Below are positions 31,142 through 39,045 of a DNA stretch of 64,000 bases, one piece after another; position 1 is the stretch's first letter; each line of letters begins with the position of its first letter. Both the position numbers and the translations under genes were made by a program. Below the pieces are notes generated by a model, which saw nothing but the letters and a program-made list of their open reading frames with translations, had not been told where the DNA came from and ran no database searches. Source of the stretch: Mycobacterium sp. 4858 (GTDB lineage Bacteria; Actinomycetota; Actinomycetes; Mycobacteriales; Mycobacteriaceae); contig NZ_LT968776.1 in NCBI RefSeq assembly GCF_900240975.1, positions 186,001 through 250,000 on the forward strand, given 5' to 3'.

Positions 31142-31642
31142 GTGGACTTAGCAGCGCTCGAGGGGCTCCCGCTGACCTACACCGAGGTGGGCGCGACGGC
31201 CTCCGGCACGCTGCCCGCGGGTTACGGCCACCTGCACACCGAAACCCAGATCGGCACGGGCCGGCAGCGCTTCGAGCAAGCCGCCCACGCCGTCATGCGC
31301 TGGGGCATGCAGCACGGGGCCGGCCTGCGGGTGAAGGCCAGCTCCGAGGTCGCCGAGCTCGACACGGTGGTGGTGGTGCGCATGGGTTTCCTGCCCGCGC
31401 CGTGCCGGGTCGTCTATGTCGTCGACGAACCCGACATCCGCGGATTCGCCTACGGCACCCTGCCCGGACACCCGGAATCCGGCGAGGAACGCTTCGTGGT
31501 CCGGCATGACCCCGTCACCTCCGCGGTGTTCGCGGAGGTGACGGCGTTCTCGCGGCCGGCCACCTGGTGGAGCAAGGCCGCGAGGCCGGTCGTGTCGGTG
31601 GCCCAGCGCGTCATCGCCAAGCGCTATCTGCGCGGCGTCTGA
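31142..31642 (+). CDS. DUF1990 family protein
   Basis: A 166-residue soluble protein of the DUF1990 family: YTEVGATASGTLPAGYGHLH, RVVYVVDEPDIRGFAYGTLPGHPESGEERF, then TAFSRPATWWSKAARPV. I recall the same length for Rv2616. GTG 31142 follows a GGCGG-type site and lies 57 bp from the divergent reductase. Function unknown; the fold resembles ligand-binding START-like proteins. Confidence 0.85.
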   Translation: MDLAALEGLPLTYTEVGATASGTLPAGYGHLHTETQIGTGRQRFEQAAHAVMRWGMQHGAGLRVKASSEVAELDTVVVVRMGFLPAPCRVVYVVDEPDIRGFAYGTLPGHPESGEERFVVRHDPVTSAVFAEVTAFSRPATWWSKAARPVVSVAQRVIAKRYLRGV

Positions 31643-31755
31643 GCCGATCACCGGCGTGGCCGACGCCCTGGCGCCGCACGGGCCCGACGCCCGGCTATGC
31701 CCCGGGCAGGACCGCTGTTGCGTCGTGCTGACCCCGGGCGACGGGTAGCCCGCCG

Positions 31756-32697
31756 CTACTTGCCCCAGCCGGACAGCAAACGCTCTGCGCCCGAACACAT
31801 TTCGTCGATCACCTCGGCGACCGGTGCGTCGTCGCGGATCATCCCGACGCCCTGACCGGCGTCCACCGGGGCGACCCGGCGGTCGTCGGCCGCGATGGAC
31901 GCCGCGAGTTGGTCGCAGGCCTGCGGGTCGAGCGCGTCCTCCTTGCCGGTCCAGCGCTCGACGAAGTCGTTGGTCAACACCCGGGACGGGAATCGCGCGG
32001 GCCACGGCCGGGCCTGGGCGACGTCGAAGGCCCGGGTGACCGCGGTGTCGGTGGCCCGGGCCGCGATCAGTGCGCGGCGGCTGCCGTCGCCGGAGAGCGC
32101 CTCGGGACAGGCGGCCAGGCGGGTGCCCACCCACGCGCCGCTCGCCCCGGCGGCCAGCACGGCGGCCAGGCTGCGCGCCGACGCGACCCCGCCGCCGGCG
32201 AGCACCGGCACCGAGACGGCATCCAGCACACTGTCGAGCAACGGCAGGGTCGCGAGCTTCGTCTCCCCGTGCCCGCCGCCCTCCGAGCCCCGGGCCACCA
32301 GAATGTCGACGCCGGCATCGGCCGCCGCTCGCGCCCCGAGGCCGTCGTACACCTGGGTGGCGGTCGGGATCCCGGCGTCGTGGGCTTTGGCGACCCATGA
32401 CCAGTCGGTGCCGAAACTGACCGACAGCAGCGCCGGCCGCGCGGCCAGGGCGTCGTCCAGCAGACCCGCCTCGGTGCGCATCACCCAATCGACCAGGCCG
32501 ATGCCGAACCTGCCCCGCACGTGCTCCAGCTGGGTCCGGAGCAGTTCCCTCGTCGCGACGCTGCCCATGCCGACCATGCCCAGACCGCCCGCGGCCGTGA
32601 CCGCCGCGGCCAGCCGGCCACCGGCGACCCCGCCCATCGGCGCGTTGACGATCGGTACCCGCAGCCCGAAGTCCCGTGACCAGGGCGTGGAAAGCAT
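31756..32697 (-). CDS. Nitronate monooxygenase (2-nitropropane dioxygenase) family
   Basis: A 313-residue FMN-dependent TIM-barrel enzyme. The N-terminus VPIVNAPMGGVAGGRLAAAV, the phosphate-binding LVARGSEGGGHGE and PVLAGGGVAS are the family landmarks. These enzymes oxidise alkyl nitronates such as propionate 3-nitronate, protecting central metabolism. Last gene of the five-gene fdxA operon; its ATG is only 3 bp after the cupin stop. Confidence 0.88.
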   Translation of the reverse strand: MLSTPWSRDFGLRVPIVNAPMGGVAGGRLAAAVTAAGGLGMVGMGSVATRELLRTQLEHVRGRFGIGLVDWVMRTEAGLLDDALAARPALLSVSFGTDWSWVAKAHDAGIPTATQVYDGLGARAAADAGVDILVARGSEGGGHGETKLATLPLLDSVLDAVSVPVLAGGGVASARSLAAVLAAGASGAWVGTRLAACPEALSGDGSRRALIAARATDTAVTRAFDVAQARPWPARFPSRVLTNDFVERWTGKEDALDPQACDQLAASIAADDRRVAPVDAGQGVGMIRDDAPVAEVIDEMCSGAERLLSGWGK

Positions 32698-32700
32698 CGG

Positions 32701-33045
32701 CTAGTGAGCCGAGGGGATGGTCTTGAGGACGGTCAGCATGACCACCGAATCCTCGACCGCCTGCAGGGCGTGCCGTTCCCGCGGGATCGCGACATAGTCG
32801 CCGGCCTTGCCGTCCCACGCGTCGGCGCCGGTGGTCAGGCGGACGTGACCCTGCAGCACCTGCAGCGTCGACTCACCCGGGTTGTCGTGCTCGGAAAGTT
32901 CGTGGCCGCCAAGCAAAGCCAGCACCGTCTGCCGGAGCTCGTGGGTGTGGCCACCGTGGATGGTGTGGGCAGCCCGCCCGCTGTGCGATTCCTTGGCCTC
33001 GGCCAGCTTTTCGGATGCGAGGCCGGTCAACGAGATCGATTCCAT
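32701..33045 (-). CDS. Small cupin-domain protein
   Basis: A 114-residue single-domain cupin (Rv2619c by memory). The first cupin motif is degenerate (LGGHELSEHDNPGESTLQVLQG), with His and Glu at metal positions, and the second is DYVAIPRERHALQAVEDSV. The N-terminus is His-rich (AAHTIHGGHTHELRQ). Probably binds a metal or small ligand. Operon member between the membrane protein (31-bp gap) and the flavin enzyme. Confidence 0.85.
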   Translation of the reverse strand: MESISLTGLASEKLAEAKESHSGRAAHTIHGGHTHELRQTVLALLGGHELSEHDNPGESTLQVLQGHVRLTTGADAWDGKAGDYVAIPRERHALQAVEDSVVMLTVLKTIPSAH

Positions 33046-33076
33046 AGCTGAGTCCTTTGCGGTTGAGCGGAGGCGA

Positions 33077-33502
33077 TCAGGCCGTCAGTAGCAGTATCCC
33101 CGCCACGACGAGCGCGCCAACCTTGACCACCTCCAAGGCCACATACACGTAGTGGGCTCGGGAACGCGGCCCCTCCGACCCGGCGAGCACACTGTCGGAT
33201 CGCCGCGTCAATCGCGGGCGCACCGCGATCAACTGCAGGGCCAGCGCGCCGACGGCGACGAAGATCGCCGCGGCGGTGCCCGCCCGCGTCGGGCCGGCGA
33301 CCACGATCGCCAGGACGACAAGGGCGAAGCAGACCTCGACGGTGTTGAGAGCGCGAAACACCAGGCGCCCGATGCCGAGCCCGATCTGCAAGGTCACGTT
33401 GGGCGCGCGGAACTTCAGCGGCGCTTCCAGGAAGGAAATGGCCAGCACCATGCCGAGCCACACGAAGGTGACGGCGACGGCGATCGCCGGGCCGGTGCTC
33501 AT
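33077..33502 (-). CDS. Four-helix membrane protein (Rv2620c-like)
   Basis: A 141-residue integral membrane protein: GPAIAVAVTFVWLGMVLAI, RALNTVEVCFALVVLAIVVAG, TAAAIFVAVGALALQLIAV and VYVALEVVKVGALVVAGILL. ATG 33502 overlaps the regulator stop (ATGA); longer starts lie inside the regulator gene. Function unknown. Coupled translation with the regulator suggests a sensor or transport partner. Confidence 0.83.
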   Translation of the reverse strand: MSTGPAIAVAVTFVWLGMVLAISFLEAPLKFRAPNVTLQIGLGIGRLVFRALNTVEVCFALVVLAIVVAGPTRAGTAAAIFVAVGALALQLIAVRPRLTRRSDSVLAGSEGPRSRAHYVYVALEVVKVGALVVAGILLLTA

Positions 33503-34179
33503 GTGGCCGCGTTCTGCAACGCCAGGTGCGCCACACACAGATCCGGTTCGACGAACGCGTCGAGCCGCTCGACTGACACCGGCGCCCCCCAGGCCTCCAT
33601 GGCGCCCTGCATGAGGCCCAGGTGCACGGGACAGACGACGGTGGTCCGGTTTTCGGCCAACTCCAGGAACGGGCAGTGCCGCAGGCCGACCTGTTGGTCC
33701 CCGTCGGCCGCCCGGCGCTCGGGCGCGAAGCCGAGTTCGTCGAGCATGTTGACCAGATGGTCGATGGCGTCGTCGGCGCTGGCGGGCCGCGTGGGCACCG
33801 CTTCCAGGCTGGATTCCAGTTTGTGCCCCCAGGCCCGGCCCGCGGCCTGGGCCTTGGCGCCCGCATCACGTTCTCCGGCGAACGCCGTGGCCAGGATCTC
33901 GGCGAGCAGGCGGTAGTGCCGCGTGCCGCCGCGGTCCATCTGCCGGACGGCGCGGAACATCAGCGGAGGGCGGCCCGGCCCCTTGCGGCCCGGTTCGACA
34001 TGCTCCACTTGCCCGTCGCCGACCAGGCTGTCGAGGTGAAAGCGAACGGTGTTCGGGTGCACGCCCAGCATTTCGGCGATCGCGGCGATGCTCATGGGGT
34101 CGGGTGATCTGCGCAAGACCCGCAGCACCTCGCGGCGCCGGCTGGCGGATTCCCCGATCGACGGGGGCGGCAACTTCAC
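33499..34179 (-). CDS. Winged-helix regulator with Cys-rich C-terminus (SufR-like)
   Basis: A 226-residue regulator (Rv2621c by memory). The DNA-binding half has a helix-turn-helix in MSIAAIAEMLGVHPNTVRFHLDSL, a wing ending GPGRPPLMF, and a C-terminal domain with Cys at HCPFLEL, VVCPVHLGLMQ and DLCVAHL (spacing Cx13Cx31C). This recalls SufR-type proteins that hold an iron-sulfur cluster; the cluster is inferred. It is 7 bp after fdxA in the same operon, so it may sense iron-sulfur, redox or nitric oxide state and control its own operon. Confidence 0.82.
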   Translation of the reverse strand: MKLPPPSIGESASRRREVLRVLRRSPDPMSIAAIAEMLGVHPNTVRFHLDSLVGDGQVEHVEPGRKGPGRPPLMFRAVRQMDRGGTRHYRLLAEILATAFAGERDAGAKAQAAGRAWGHKLESSLEAVPTRPASADDAIDHLVNMLDELGFAPERRAADGDQQVGLRHCPFLELAENRTTVVCPVHLGLMQGAMEAWGAPVSVERLDAFVEPDLCVAHLALQNAAT

Positions 34180-34186
34180 GGGACCC

Positions 34187-34543
34187 TCACGCTCCTTCCG
34201 CTTGGTCGGCCCTCGGCTGAGCGGCCACCAAAGGCGTGTCTACACCGAGCGGCCCCAGCTTGGCCGCCCCACCTGGAGATCCCAAGGGGGCGTCGCGGCC
34301 CGGCAGCGTCTCGGCGAAGAACGCCTCATTGTCGGCCAGGTACGGTCTGAGCTCCTCGGGCAGGTCGTCTTCGTAGTAGATGGCGTCGACCGGGCACACC
34401 GGTTCGCACGCGCCGCAGTCCACGCATTCGTCGGGATGGATGTAGAGCGCCCGGCCGCCCTCGTAGATGCAGTCGACGGGGCACTCCTCCACACAGGCAC
34501 GGTCCATCACGTCGATGCACGGCTTTCCGATCACGTACGTCAT
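34187..34543 (-). CDS. fdxA: Seven-iron ferredoxin FdxA
   Basis: A 118-residue ferredoxin very like M. tuberculosis FdxA (Rv2007c). The [3Fe-4S] ligands are in the Cx7Cx3CP stretch (PCIDVMDRACVEECPVDC), and the [4Fe-4S] ligands in CVDCGACEPVCPVDAIYYED. The C-terminus ends in the family GSPGGAAKLGPLGVDTPLV. ATG 34543 matches MTYVIG of known FdxA. FdxA is a DosR-regulated, hypoxia-induced electron carrier. First gene of the operon with the SufR-like regulator. Confidence 0.95.
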   Translation of the reverse strand: MTYVIGKPCIDVMDRACVEECPVDCIYEGGRALYIHPDECVDCGACEPVCPVDAIYYEDDLPEELRPYLADNEAFFAETLPGRDAPLGSPGGAAKLGPLGVDTPLVAAQPRADQAEGA

Positions 34544-34552
34544 GCGGCTGAG

Positions 34553-34574
34553 TTTACACAATGACTCTTGTAAA
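34553..34574. promoter_or_regulatory. Inverted repeat upstream of fdxA
   Basis: TTTACA-N10-TGTAAA lies 10 bp upstream of the fdxA ATG. It suits a dimeric regulator and may be the operator of the SufR-like protein encoded in the operon. A half-site resembling the DosR box (GGGCC at 34580) follows. Confidence 0.45.
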
Positions 34575-34619
34575 AACGAGGGCCTAGGGAGAACATCCGC
34601 CGGCATAGCGGTCGACGGC

Positions 34620-35780
34620 CTAAACGCTTTGGGCCGACGCCGGTTTCGCGTCTTCGGGATGGGCGAGCCGGTATACCTCGATCAGCCGCGCCACATCGGT
34701 GGGGGTGACGATGCCGACCACCTGGTCGCCCTCGAACACCAGGGCGCGGCTGCGCGGACCGGCGGGCGCCATGCGCTCCAGCAGGGCGGTCAGCGGCTCC
34801 TGGGGAGCACCGGAGGGCACCTCGTGCAGCGGTTGCGCGACGTCGCCGACGGTGGTGGTGGTGCGCCGCCCGGGCGCGACGTCCCGCAACTGCCGCAGCG
34901 TGATCAGCCCCGAGACCGCGCCACTCTGGTCGACGACCGGGTACGCCGAGTGGCGGTCGCCGAGCACGTAGCGCTGGACGAAGTCGTCGACGGTGATCCA
35001 CCCGGGAGCGGTATGGGGCCGGGCCGTCATGGCGTCGGCGACGCGCACCCCCGAAAACATCTGCTGGGTCGATATCCGCATCTCCTCTTCGCGACTGGCC
35101 GCGAAGATGAACCAGCCGATGAAGGCCAACCAGACGCCGCCGACGAGCCCGCCCAACAGGAATTCGGCCAAGCCCAACGCGATCAGGATGAACGCGACCA
35201 CCCGGCCGGCGTGCGCGGCCCCGATGCTGGCGCGCACGCTGTCGCCGTGGCGGCGCCACAGGAAGGCGCGCAGCACCCGGCCACCGTCCAAGGGCGCGCC
35301 CGGAAGCAGGTTGAACAGGCCCAGCAGCAGGTTGATGCCCGCCAGCCAGGAGGCGACGCCGACCACGATGGGGGCGGCGCCGGCCATCGGCAGCACCACA
35401 ACGAGGCCGCCGAAGAGGGCCGCCAGCGCAAGGCTGGTGGCCGGGCCGGCAATCGCGATCCGCAACGCCGCCCGGGGTGTCTTCGCCTCGCCGCCCAGGG
35501 TCGTCACACCGCCGAACAGCCAGAGCGTCACGCTCCCCACGGCCACCCCGGCGCGGCGGGCGACCACGGCGTGCGCCAGTTCGTGCGCCACCAGCGAGGC
35601 CAGCAGCACCAGCGCGCCACACGCTCCGGCCGCCCAGTAGGCGACCGGCGAATACCCCTTGACGCTGCCGGGAAGGGTGCTTGCCAGGCTCCAGGTGAAC
35701 AACCACAGAATGACCAGCACGCTCCAGTGGACATTCACCGGAAAGCCGGCGATCCGCCGCAGCGGGATCGCATCGCGCAC
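34620..35780 (-). CDS. Site-2 protease (M50) with two CBS domains
   Basis: A 386-residue membrane metalloprotease close to M. tuberculosis Rv2625c, a DosR-regulon gene. The zinc motif is [16 protein letters not shown] near residue 65, and the second metal/active site [14 protein letters not shown] near 170. The last ~130 residues form a CBS pair ([31 protein letters not shown]) that would sense adenine nucleotides. I start at GTG 35780 ([13 protein letters not shown]): it has a GGAGG site six bases away and matches Rv2625c; the longer frame to 35861 would run into a DosR-like box. Confidence 0.9.
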   Translation of the reverse strand: MRDAIPLRRIAGFPVNVHWSVLVILWLFTWSLASTLPGSVKGYSPVAYWAAGACGALVLLASLVAHELAHAVVARRAGVAVGSVTLWLFGGVTTLGGEAKTPRAALRIAIAGPATSLALAALFGGLVVVLPMAGAAPIVVGVASWLAGINLLLGLFNLLPGAPLDGGRVLRAFLWRRHGDSVRASIGAAHAGRVVAFILIALGLAEFLLGGLVGGVWLAFIGWFIFAASREEEMRISTQQMFSGVRVADAMTARPHTAPGWITVDDFVQRYVLGDRHSAYPVVDQSGAVSGLITLRQLRDVAPGRRTTTTVGDVAQPLHEVPSGAPQEPLTALLERMAPAGPRSRALVFEGDQVVGIVTPTDVARLIEVYRLAHPEDAKPASAQSV

Positions 35781-35860
35781 CTCAAACCTCCAAAGTCGTT
35801 GCGGCCGGGCGATTAGACCGCCGTCTCCTCTCCGAAAGTAGGGCGGCGCCGGGGTCGTCA

Positions 35861-35880
35861 CTAGGGCCGTTGGACCTCGC
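35861..35880. promoter_or_regulatory. DosR-like box upstream of the M50 protease
   Basis: Core GGGCC-GTTG-GACCT, matching the inverted DosR consensus GGGAC-N4-GTCCC with substitutions (reverse strand AGGTC-CAAC-GGCCC). It lies 81 bp before the GTG start and 33 bp past the nrdZ stop. Confidence 0.55.
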
Positions 35881-35912
35881 TGGCGCCGCCGATCGGCCTA
35901 CTTTGGACACGG

Positions 35913-38021
35913 TCAAAACTCGCACCTCCGTCCCAGGCAACCGCCGCTGAACGTGGCGTCGGCGGCGAGCAGCGCCTGGTCGGAACCGACGTAACTGAGC
36001 ACCTGTCCTTCCCGGGTGCCGTAGCGGTAGACGGTGATGCCTTTCACTTTGGCCTTCCACGCGGCCAGGTAGATCGCGCGGACGTCCTCGACCGTCGACT
36101 CCGCCGGCAGATTGACGGTCTTGGAGACCGCGGCGTCGACGTGCCGCTGCACGGCGGCCTGCATCCGCAGGTGCCATTCCGGGGCGATTTCCGCCGCGGT
36201 GGGGAACGCCGCGCGCACCTCGGGGGGCACGTGCGGGTCTCCGCGCACGCCGCCGCACCGGGCGATTTCGGCGATGAGGTCGGGATGGTAGAAGCCTCGG
36301 TCGCGGGCGAGGCGGTCGAAGCACGGGTTCACTTCGAGCAGCCGTCGCCCGATGACGGCACGCACGTAGGCGATCGCGAACATCGGCTCGATCCCCGCGC
36401 TCGTGCCGGCGATCAGGGAAATCGTGCCGGTCGGTGCGATCGAGGTGAGCTGGGCGTTGCGCCGTGGCGCCGACCCCGCAAACCGGCTGTCGCCGAAGGC
36501 CGGAAACGGTCCGCGTTCCTCGGCCAGTCGCTCCGAGGCGGCGTGCGCAACCCGGCCGATGGTGCGGGCGATCCGCCCGGCCAGTCGAACGCCCCGTTCG
36601 CTGTCGTACGGAATGCCCAGGCCGGCCAGCATCTCGGCCAGGCCCATCACGCCCAGCCCGACCTTGCGTGTGGCCGTGGTGGCCGCCTCGATCTCGGGGA
36701 ACGGGAAGCGGCTGACGTCGATGACGTCGTCCAGGAAGCGCACGGCGAGTTCGGCCACCGCCGCGAGGCGGTCCCAGTCGACGCCACCGCCGGTGACCAT
36801 CCGGGCCAGGTTGATGGACCCCAAGTTGCACGATTCGTAGGGCAACAGCGGGACTTCGCCGCACGGGTTGGTCGCCTCGATCCGGCCCAGCGCCGGCGTG
36901 GGATTGGCGCGGTTGATCGTGTCGAGGAACACCAGCCCCGGATCCCCACACCGGTGCGCCGCCTCGCAGATCGCGGTGAACAGGTCGGCAGCGTAGACGG
37001 TCGCGACCGTCGCGCCGGTCCTCGGGTTGACCAGGCGGTGGCTGCGGCCTGCCCCGACGGCGCGCAAGAACTCGTCCGTCACCCCGACCGAGAGGTTGAA
37101 CTGGTTGAGCTCGCTCGGCGAGCCGGATTTGGCGGTGACGAAGTCGTAGATGTCGGGGTGCGACACGTCCAGCACGGCCATGGACGCGCCGCGCCGGCGA
37201 CCACCCATCGAGATGACCGCGGCGGCGTAGTCGAAAAGCCGCAGAAACGACAGCGGCCCGCTGGCCGTGCCCCCGGTGCGGGCCACCAGGTCACCGGCGG
37301 GCCGCAGGTGGCTGAACGCGTAGCCGGTCCCTCCCCCGGCCTGGTGGATGTCCGCGCCTTGGGCGAGCGCGGAGAAGATCGAGTGCAGCGAATCCTGCAC
37401 CGGGAGAACGAAACAGCCGGAGAGCATGCCCAGCTCGGTACCGGCGTTCATGAGCGTCGGCGAGTTGGGCAGGAACTCGAGGCCGCGAAGCATCGCCGAA
37501 AATCGTTGGGACCACATGGCCGAGGACCCGCGACGGTACCGCTCCTCGGCTGCCGCGACATGGTTCGCGACGCGGTCCATCATTTCGCCGGTCGACTCCA
37601 CGGGCCCGCCACGGTCGTCTCGCCGCAGATAGCGTTCGCCCAGCACCGTCACTGCCGCCACACTCAATTTCAGTTCATCGCGCACGCCTATCAGCTCTTT
37701 GGTCGCGCGCAGCTCGGCATGCTGCTGGCGGTAGACGACGTAGGCGCGGGCCACGTCGTCCAAGGCGGCCGCCCCCAGCTGCGCCTCGACCAGATCCTGG
37801 ATGTCCTCGACCGTGGGAATACCGCTGCGGGACCGACCCACCAGGGCGTCGGCTACCGAACTGGCGAGCGCACCGGCCAGGTCGGGGTCGCGATGCCCGG
37901 CCTCGCGCGCTGCCCGGGCGATCGCCGTTTCGATGCGGCCCAGGTCGAACGGCACCAGGCGCCCGTCCCGGCGCCGGACGCTCGACGGCCACCGTGCGGA
38001 CCGCGCTGTCCCGACCATCAT
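35913..38021 (-). CDS. nrdZ: Adenosylcobalamin-dependent ribonucleotide reductase (class II)
   Basis: A 702-residue class II reductase, like M. tuberculosis NrdZ (Rv0570), which makes deoxyribonucleotides without oxygen using vitamin B12. An ATP-cone-like N-terminus (VPFDLGRIETAIARAAREAG) is followed by the catalytic barrel with NPCGEVPLLPYESCNLGSI near residue 365, the PTGTISLIAGTSAGIEP loop, and a C-terminal Cys pair (GCLGRRCEF) for re-reduction. The ATG is divergent from hspX and both flank one DosR-like box, so the two genes are likely hypoxia-induced together. A MMV start leaves two near-equal ATGs. Confidence 0.95.
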   Translation of the reverse strand: MMVGTARSARWPSSVRRRDGRLVPFDLGRIETAIARAAREAGHRDPDLAGALASSVADALVGRSRSGIPTVEDIQDLVEAQLGAAALDDVARAYVVYRQQHAELRATKELIGVRDELKLSVAAVTVLGERYLRRDDRGGPVESTGEMMDRVANHVAAAEERYRRGSSAMWSQRFSAMLRGLEFLPNSPTLMNAGTELGMLSGCFVLPVQDSLHSIFSALAQGADIHQAGGGTGYAFSHLRPAGDLVARTGGTASGPLSFLRLFDYAAAVISMGGRRRGASMAVLDVSHPDIYDFVTAKSGSPSELNQFNLSVGVTDEFLRAVGAGRSHRLVNPRTGATVATVYAADLFTAICEAAHRCGDPGLVFLDTINRANPTPALGRIEATNPCGEVPLLPYESCNLGSINLARMVTGGGVDWDRLAAVAELAVRFLDDVIDVSRFPFPEIEAATTATRKVGLGVMGLAEMLAGLGIPYDSERGVRLAGRIARTIGRVAHAASERLAEERGPFPAFGDSRFAGSAPRRNAQLTSIAPTGTISLIAGTSAGIEPMFAIAYVRAVIGRRLLEVNPCFDRLARDRGFYHPDLIAEIARCGGVRGDPHVPPEVRAAFPTAAEIAPEWHLRMQAAVQRHVDAAVSKTVNLPAESTVEDVRAIYLAAWKAKVKGITVYRYGTREGQVLSYVGSDQALLAADATFSGGCLGRRCEF

Positions 38022-38063
38022 CCGAGTATCCCCGTCGCGCCAAAAGTCGTCGCCCGAAACGGG

Positions 38064-38083
38064 ATAAGGACTTCCGTCCCTAC
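38064..38083. promoter_or_regulatory. DosR box shared by nrdZ and hspX
   Basis: Core AGGAC-TTCC-GTCCC followed by TA, nine of ten bases of the GGGAC-N4-GTCCC consensus. It lies 42 bp from the nrdZ start and 85 bp from the hspX start, in a divergent promoter. Confidence 0.8.
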
Positions 38084-38168
38084 CCTGGCGCCGGCTCGCG
38101 TGGTCGGATCGAAGGTGTCCGTTTCAGGCAAGTGACAACACAAGTGACAACATCTGTAGGAGAAGACA

Positions 38169-38591
38169 ATGACCACCAGCCTGCCCGCGGCCCAAAAACC
38201 GCACCCGCTGTTCCCCGAGTTCTTTTCGGCGTTCCCGTCCTTTGCCGGACTCCGTTCGATGTTCGACACCCGGCTCATGCGGTTGGAAGACGAAATGGTC
38301 GACGGCCGCTACGAGGTGCGCGCCGAGATCCCCGGCATCGACCCGGCCAAGGACATCGATATCACCGTCCGCGACGGTCAGCTGACCATCAAGGCCGAGC
38401 GCAGCGAGAAGAAGGAATTCGACGGCCGATCGGAATTCTCCTACGGCTCGTTCGTCCGCACCGTGTCGCTGCCGTCCAACGCCAACGAGGACGACATCAA
38501 GGCCACCTACGACAAGGGCATTTTGACTGTTTCCGTGCCGGTTTCGCAGCCCGCACCCGAGGAGAAGCACGTCAAAGTCGCCGCCAAATAG
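38169..38591 (+). CDS. hspX: Alpha-crystallin small heat-shock protein HspX (Acr)
   Basis: A 140-residue small heat-shock chaperone close to M. tuberculosis HspX (Rv2031c), the major DosR-induced dormancy protein. Shared segments are FPSFAGLR, FDTRLMRLEDEM, the crystallin core VRDGQLTIKAER and YGSFVRTVSLP, and DDIKATYDKGILTVSVPV. An AGGAG site precedes the ATG. In M. tuberculosis hspX sits elsewhere; here it is beside nrdZ. Confidence 0.97.
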   Translation: MTTSLPAAQKPHPLFPEFFSAFPSFAGLRSMFDTRLMRLEDEMVDGRYEVRAEIPGIDPAKDIDITVRDGQLTIKAERSEKKEFDGRSEFSYGSFVRTVSLPSNANEDDIKATYDKGILTVSVPVSQPAPEEKHVKVAAK

Positions 38592-38658
38592 CCGGCTGAA
38601 GTGCGGGCCCGGGCAGCGTCGCCCGGGCCCGACCTGCTGGTTGCGCGGGCGGATTCCG

Positions 38659-38678
38659 GTGATGACTTTGGGCCCTAT
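38659..38678. promoter_or_regulatory. DosR-like box before a small gene
   Basis: Core ATGAC-TTTG-GGCCC followed by TAT; eight of ten consensus positions. It ends 87 bp before the ATG at 38766. Confidence 0.65.
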
Positions 38679-38765
38679 CCGCAATCTTCGCGTGACGCAA
38701 TAATGGCGACGTCTGACGTAATTTTGCTGGTGCGATTTGCGGCCGAACAAAGGAGCATCACGGCT

Positions 38766-39005
38766 ATGGGCAATAGCCCGACGATGTTGTTGACCGACTC
38801 TGACGTGGACGCCCTGGCTTCGGAATTCCTGCAGTCGCGGTATCTCGGCCCGATTTATGCCGACTGGTCCCCCGATCGACGCCTGGACACGTTCCTGCGG
38901 CGCCGTGGCCTGTCTCGCGTTGCCGACGACGGCGACCTGGCCAACAGCGTCCTGGAACGAATCATGGTCCACGTGGGCCGTACCTCGCGGTTGGCGCGAG
39001 GCTGA
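38766..39005 (+). CDS. Small protein of unknown function in the dormancy island
   Basis: A 79-residue soluble protein (MGNSPTMLLTDSDVDALASEF), acidic at the front and ending in basic GRTSRLARG. I start at ATG 38766, which follows AAAGGAG by ten bases; an earlier in-frame ATG at 38703 lacks a site. A DosR-like box lies upstream. No membrane helix, no Cys. It could be a small ribosome- or enzyme-binding stress protein, but I do not recognise it. Confidence 0.65.
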   Translation: MGNSPTMLLTDSDVDALASEFLQSRYLGPIYADWSPDRRLDTFLRRRGLSRVADDGDLANSVLERIMVHVGRTSRLARG

Positions 39006-39045
39006 TCGTTTCCCGCGGGTCGCGCCACGCGAGGCCCTGCCGGGC

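Noticed and set aside
35781-35861. Longer N-terminus for the M50 protease
   Set aside because: The start at 35780 has a good ribosome site and matches Rv2625c as recalled; the longer form would abut a DosR-like box.
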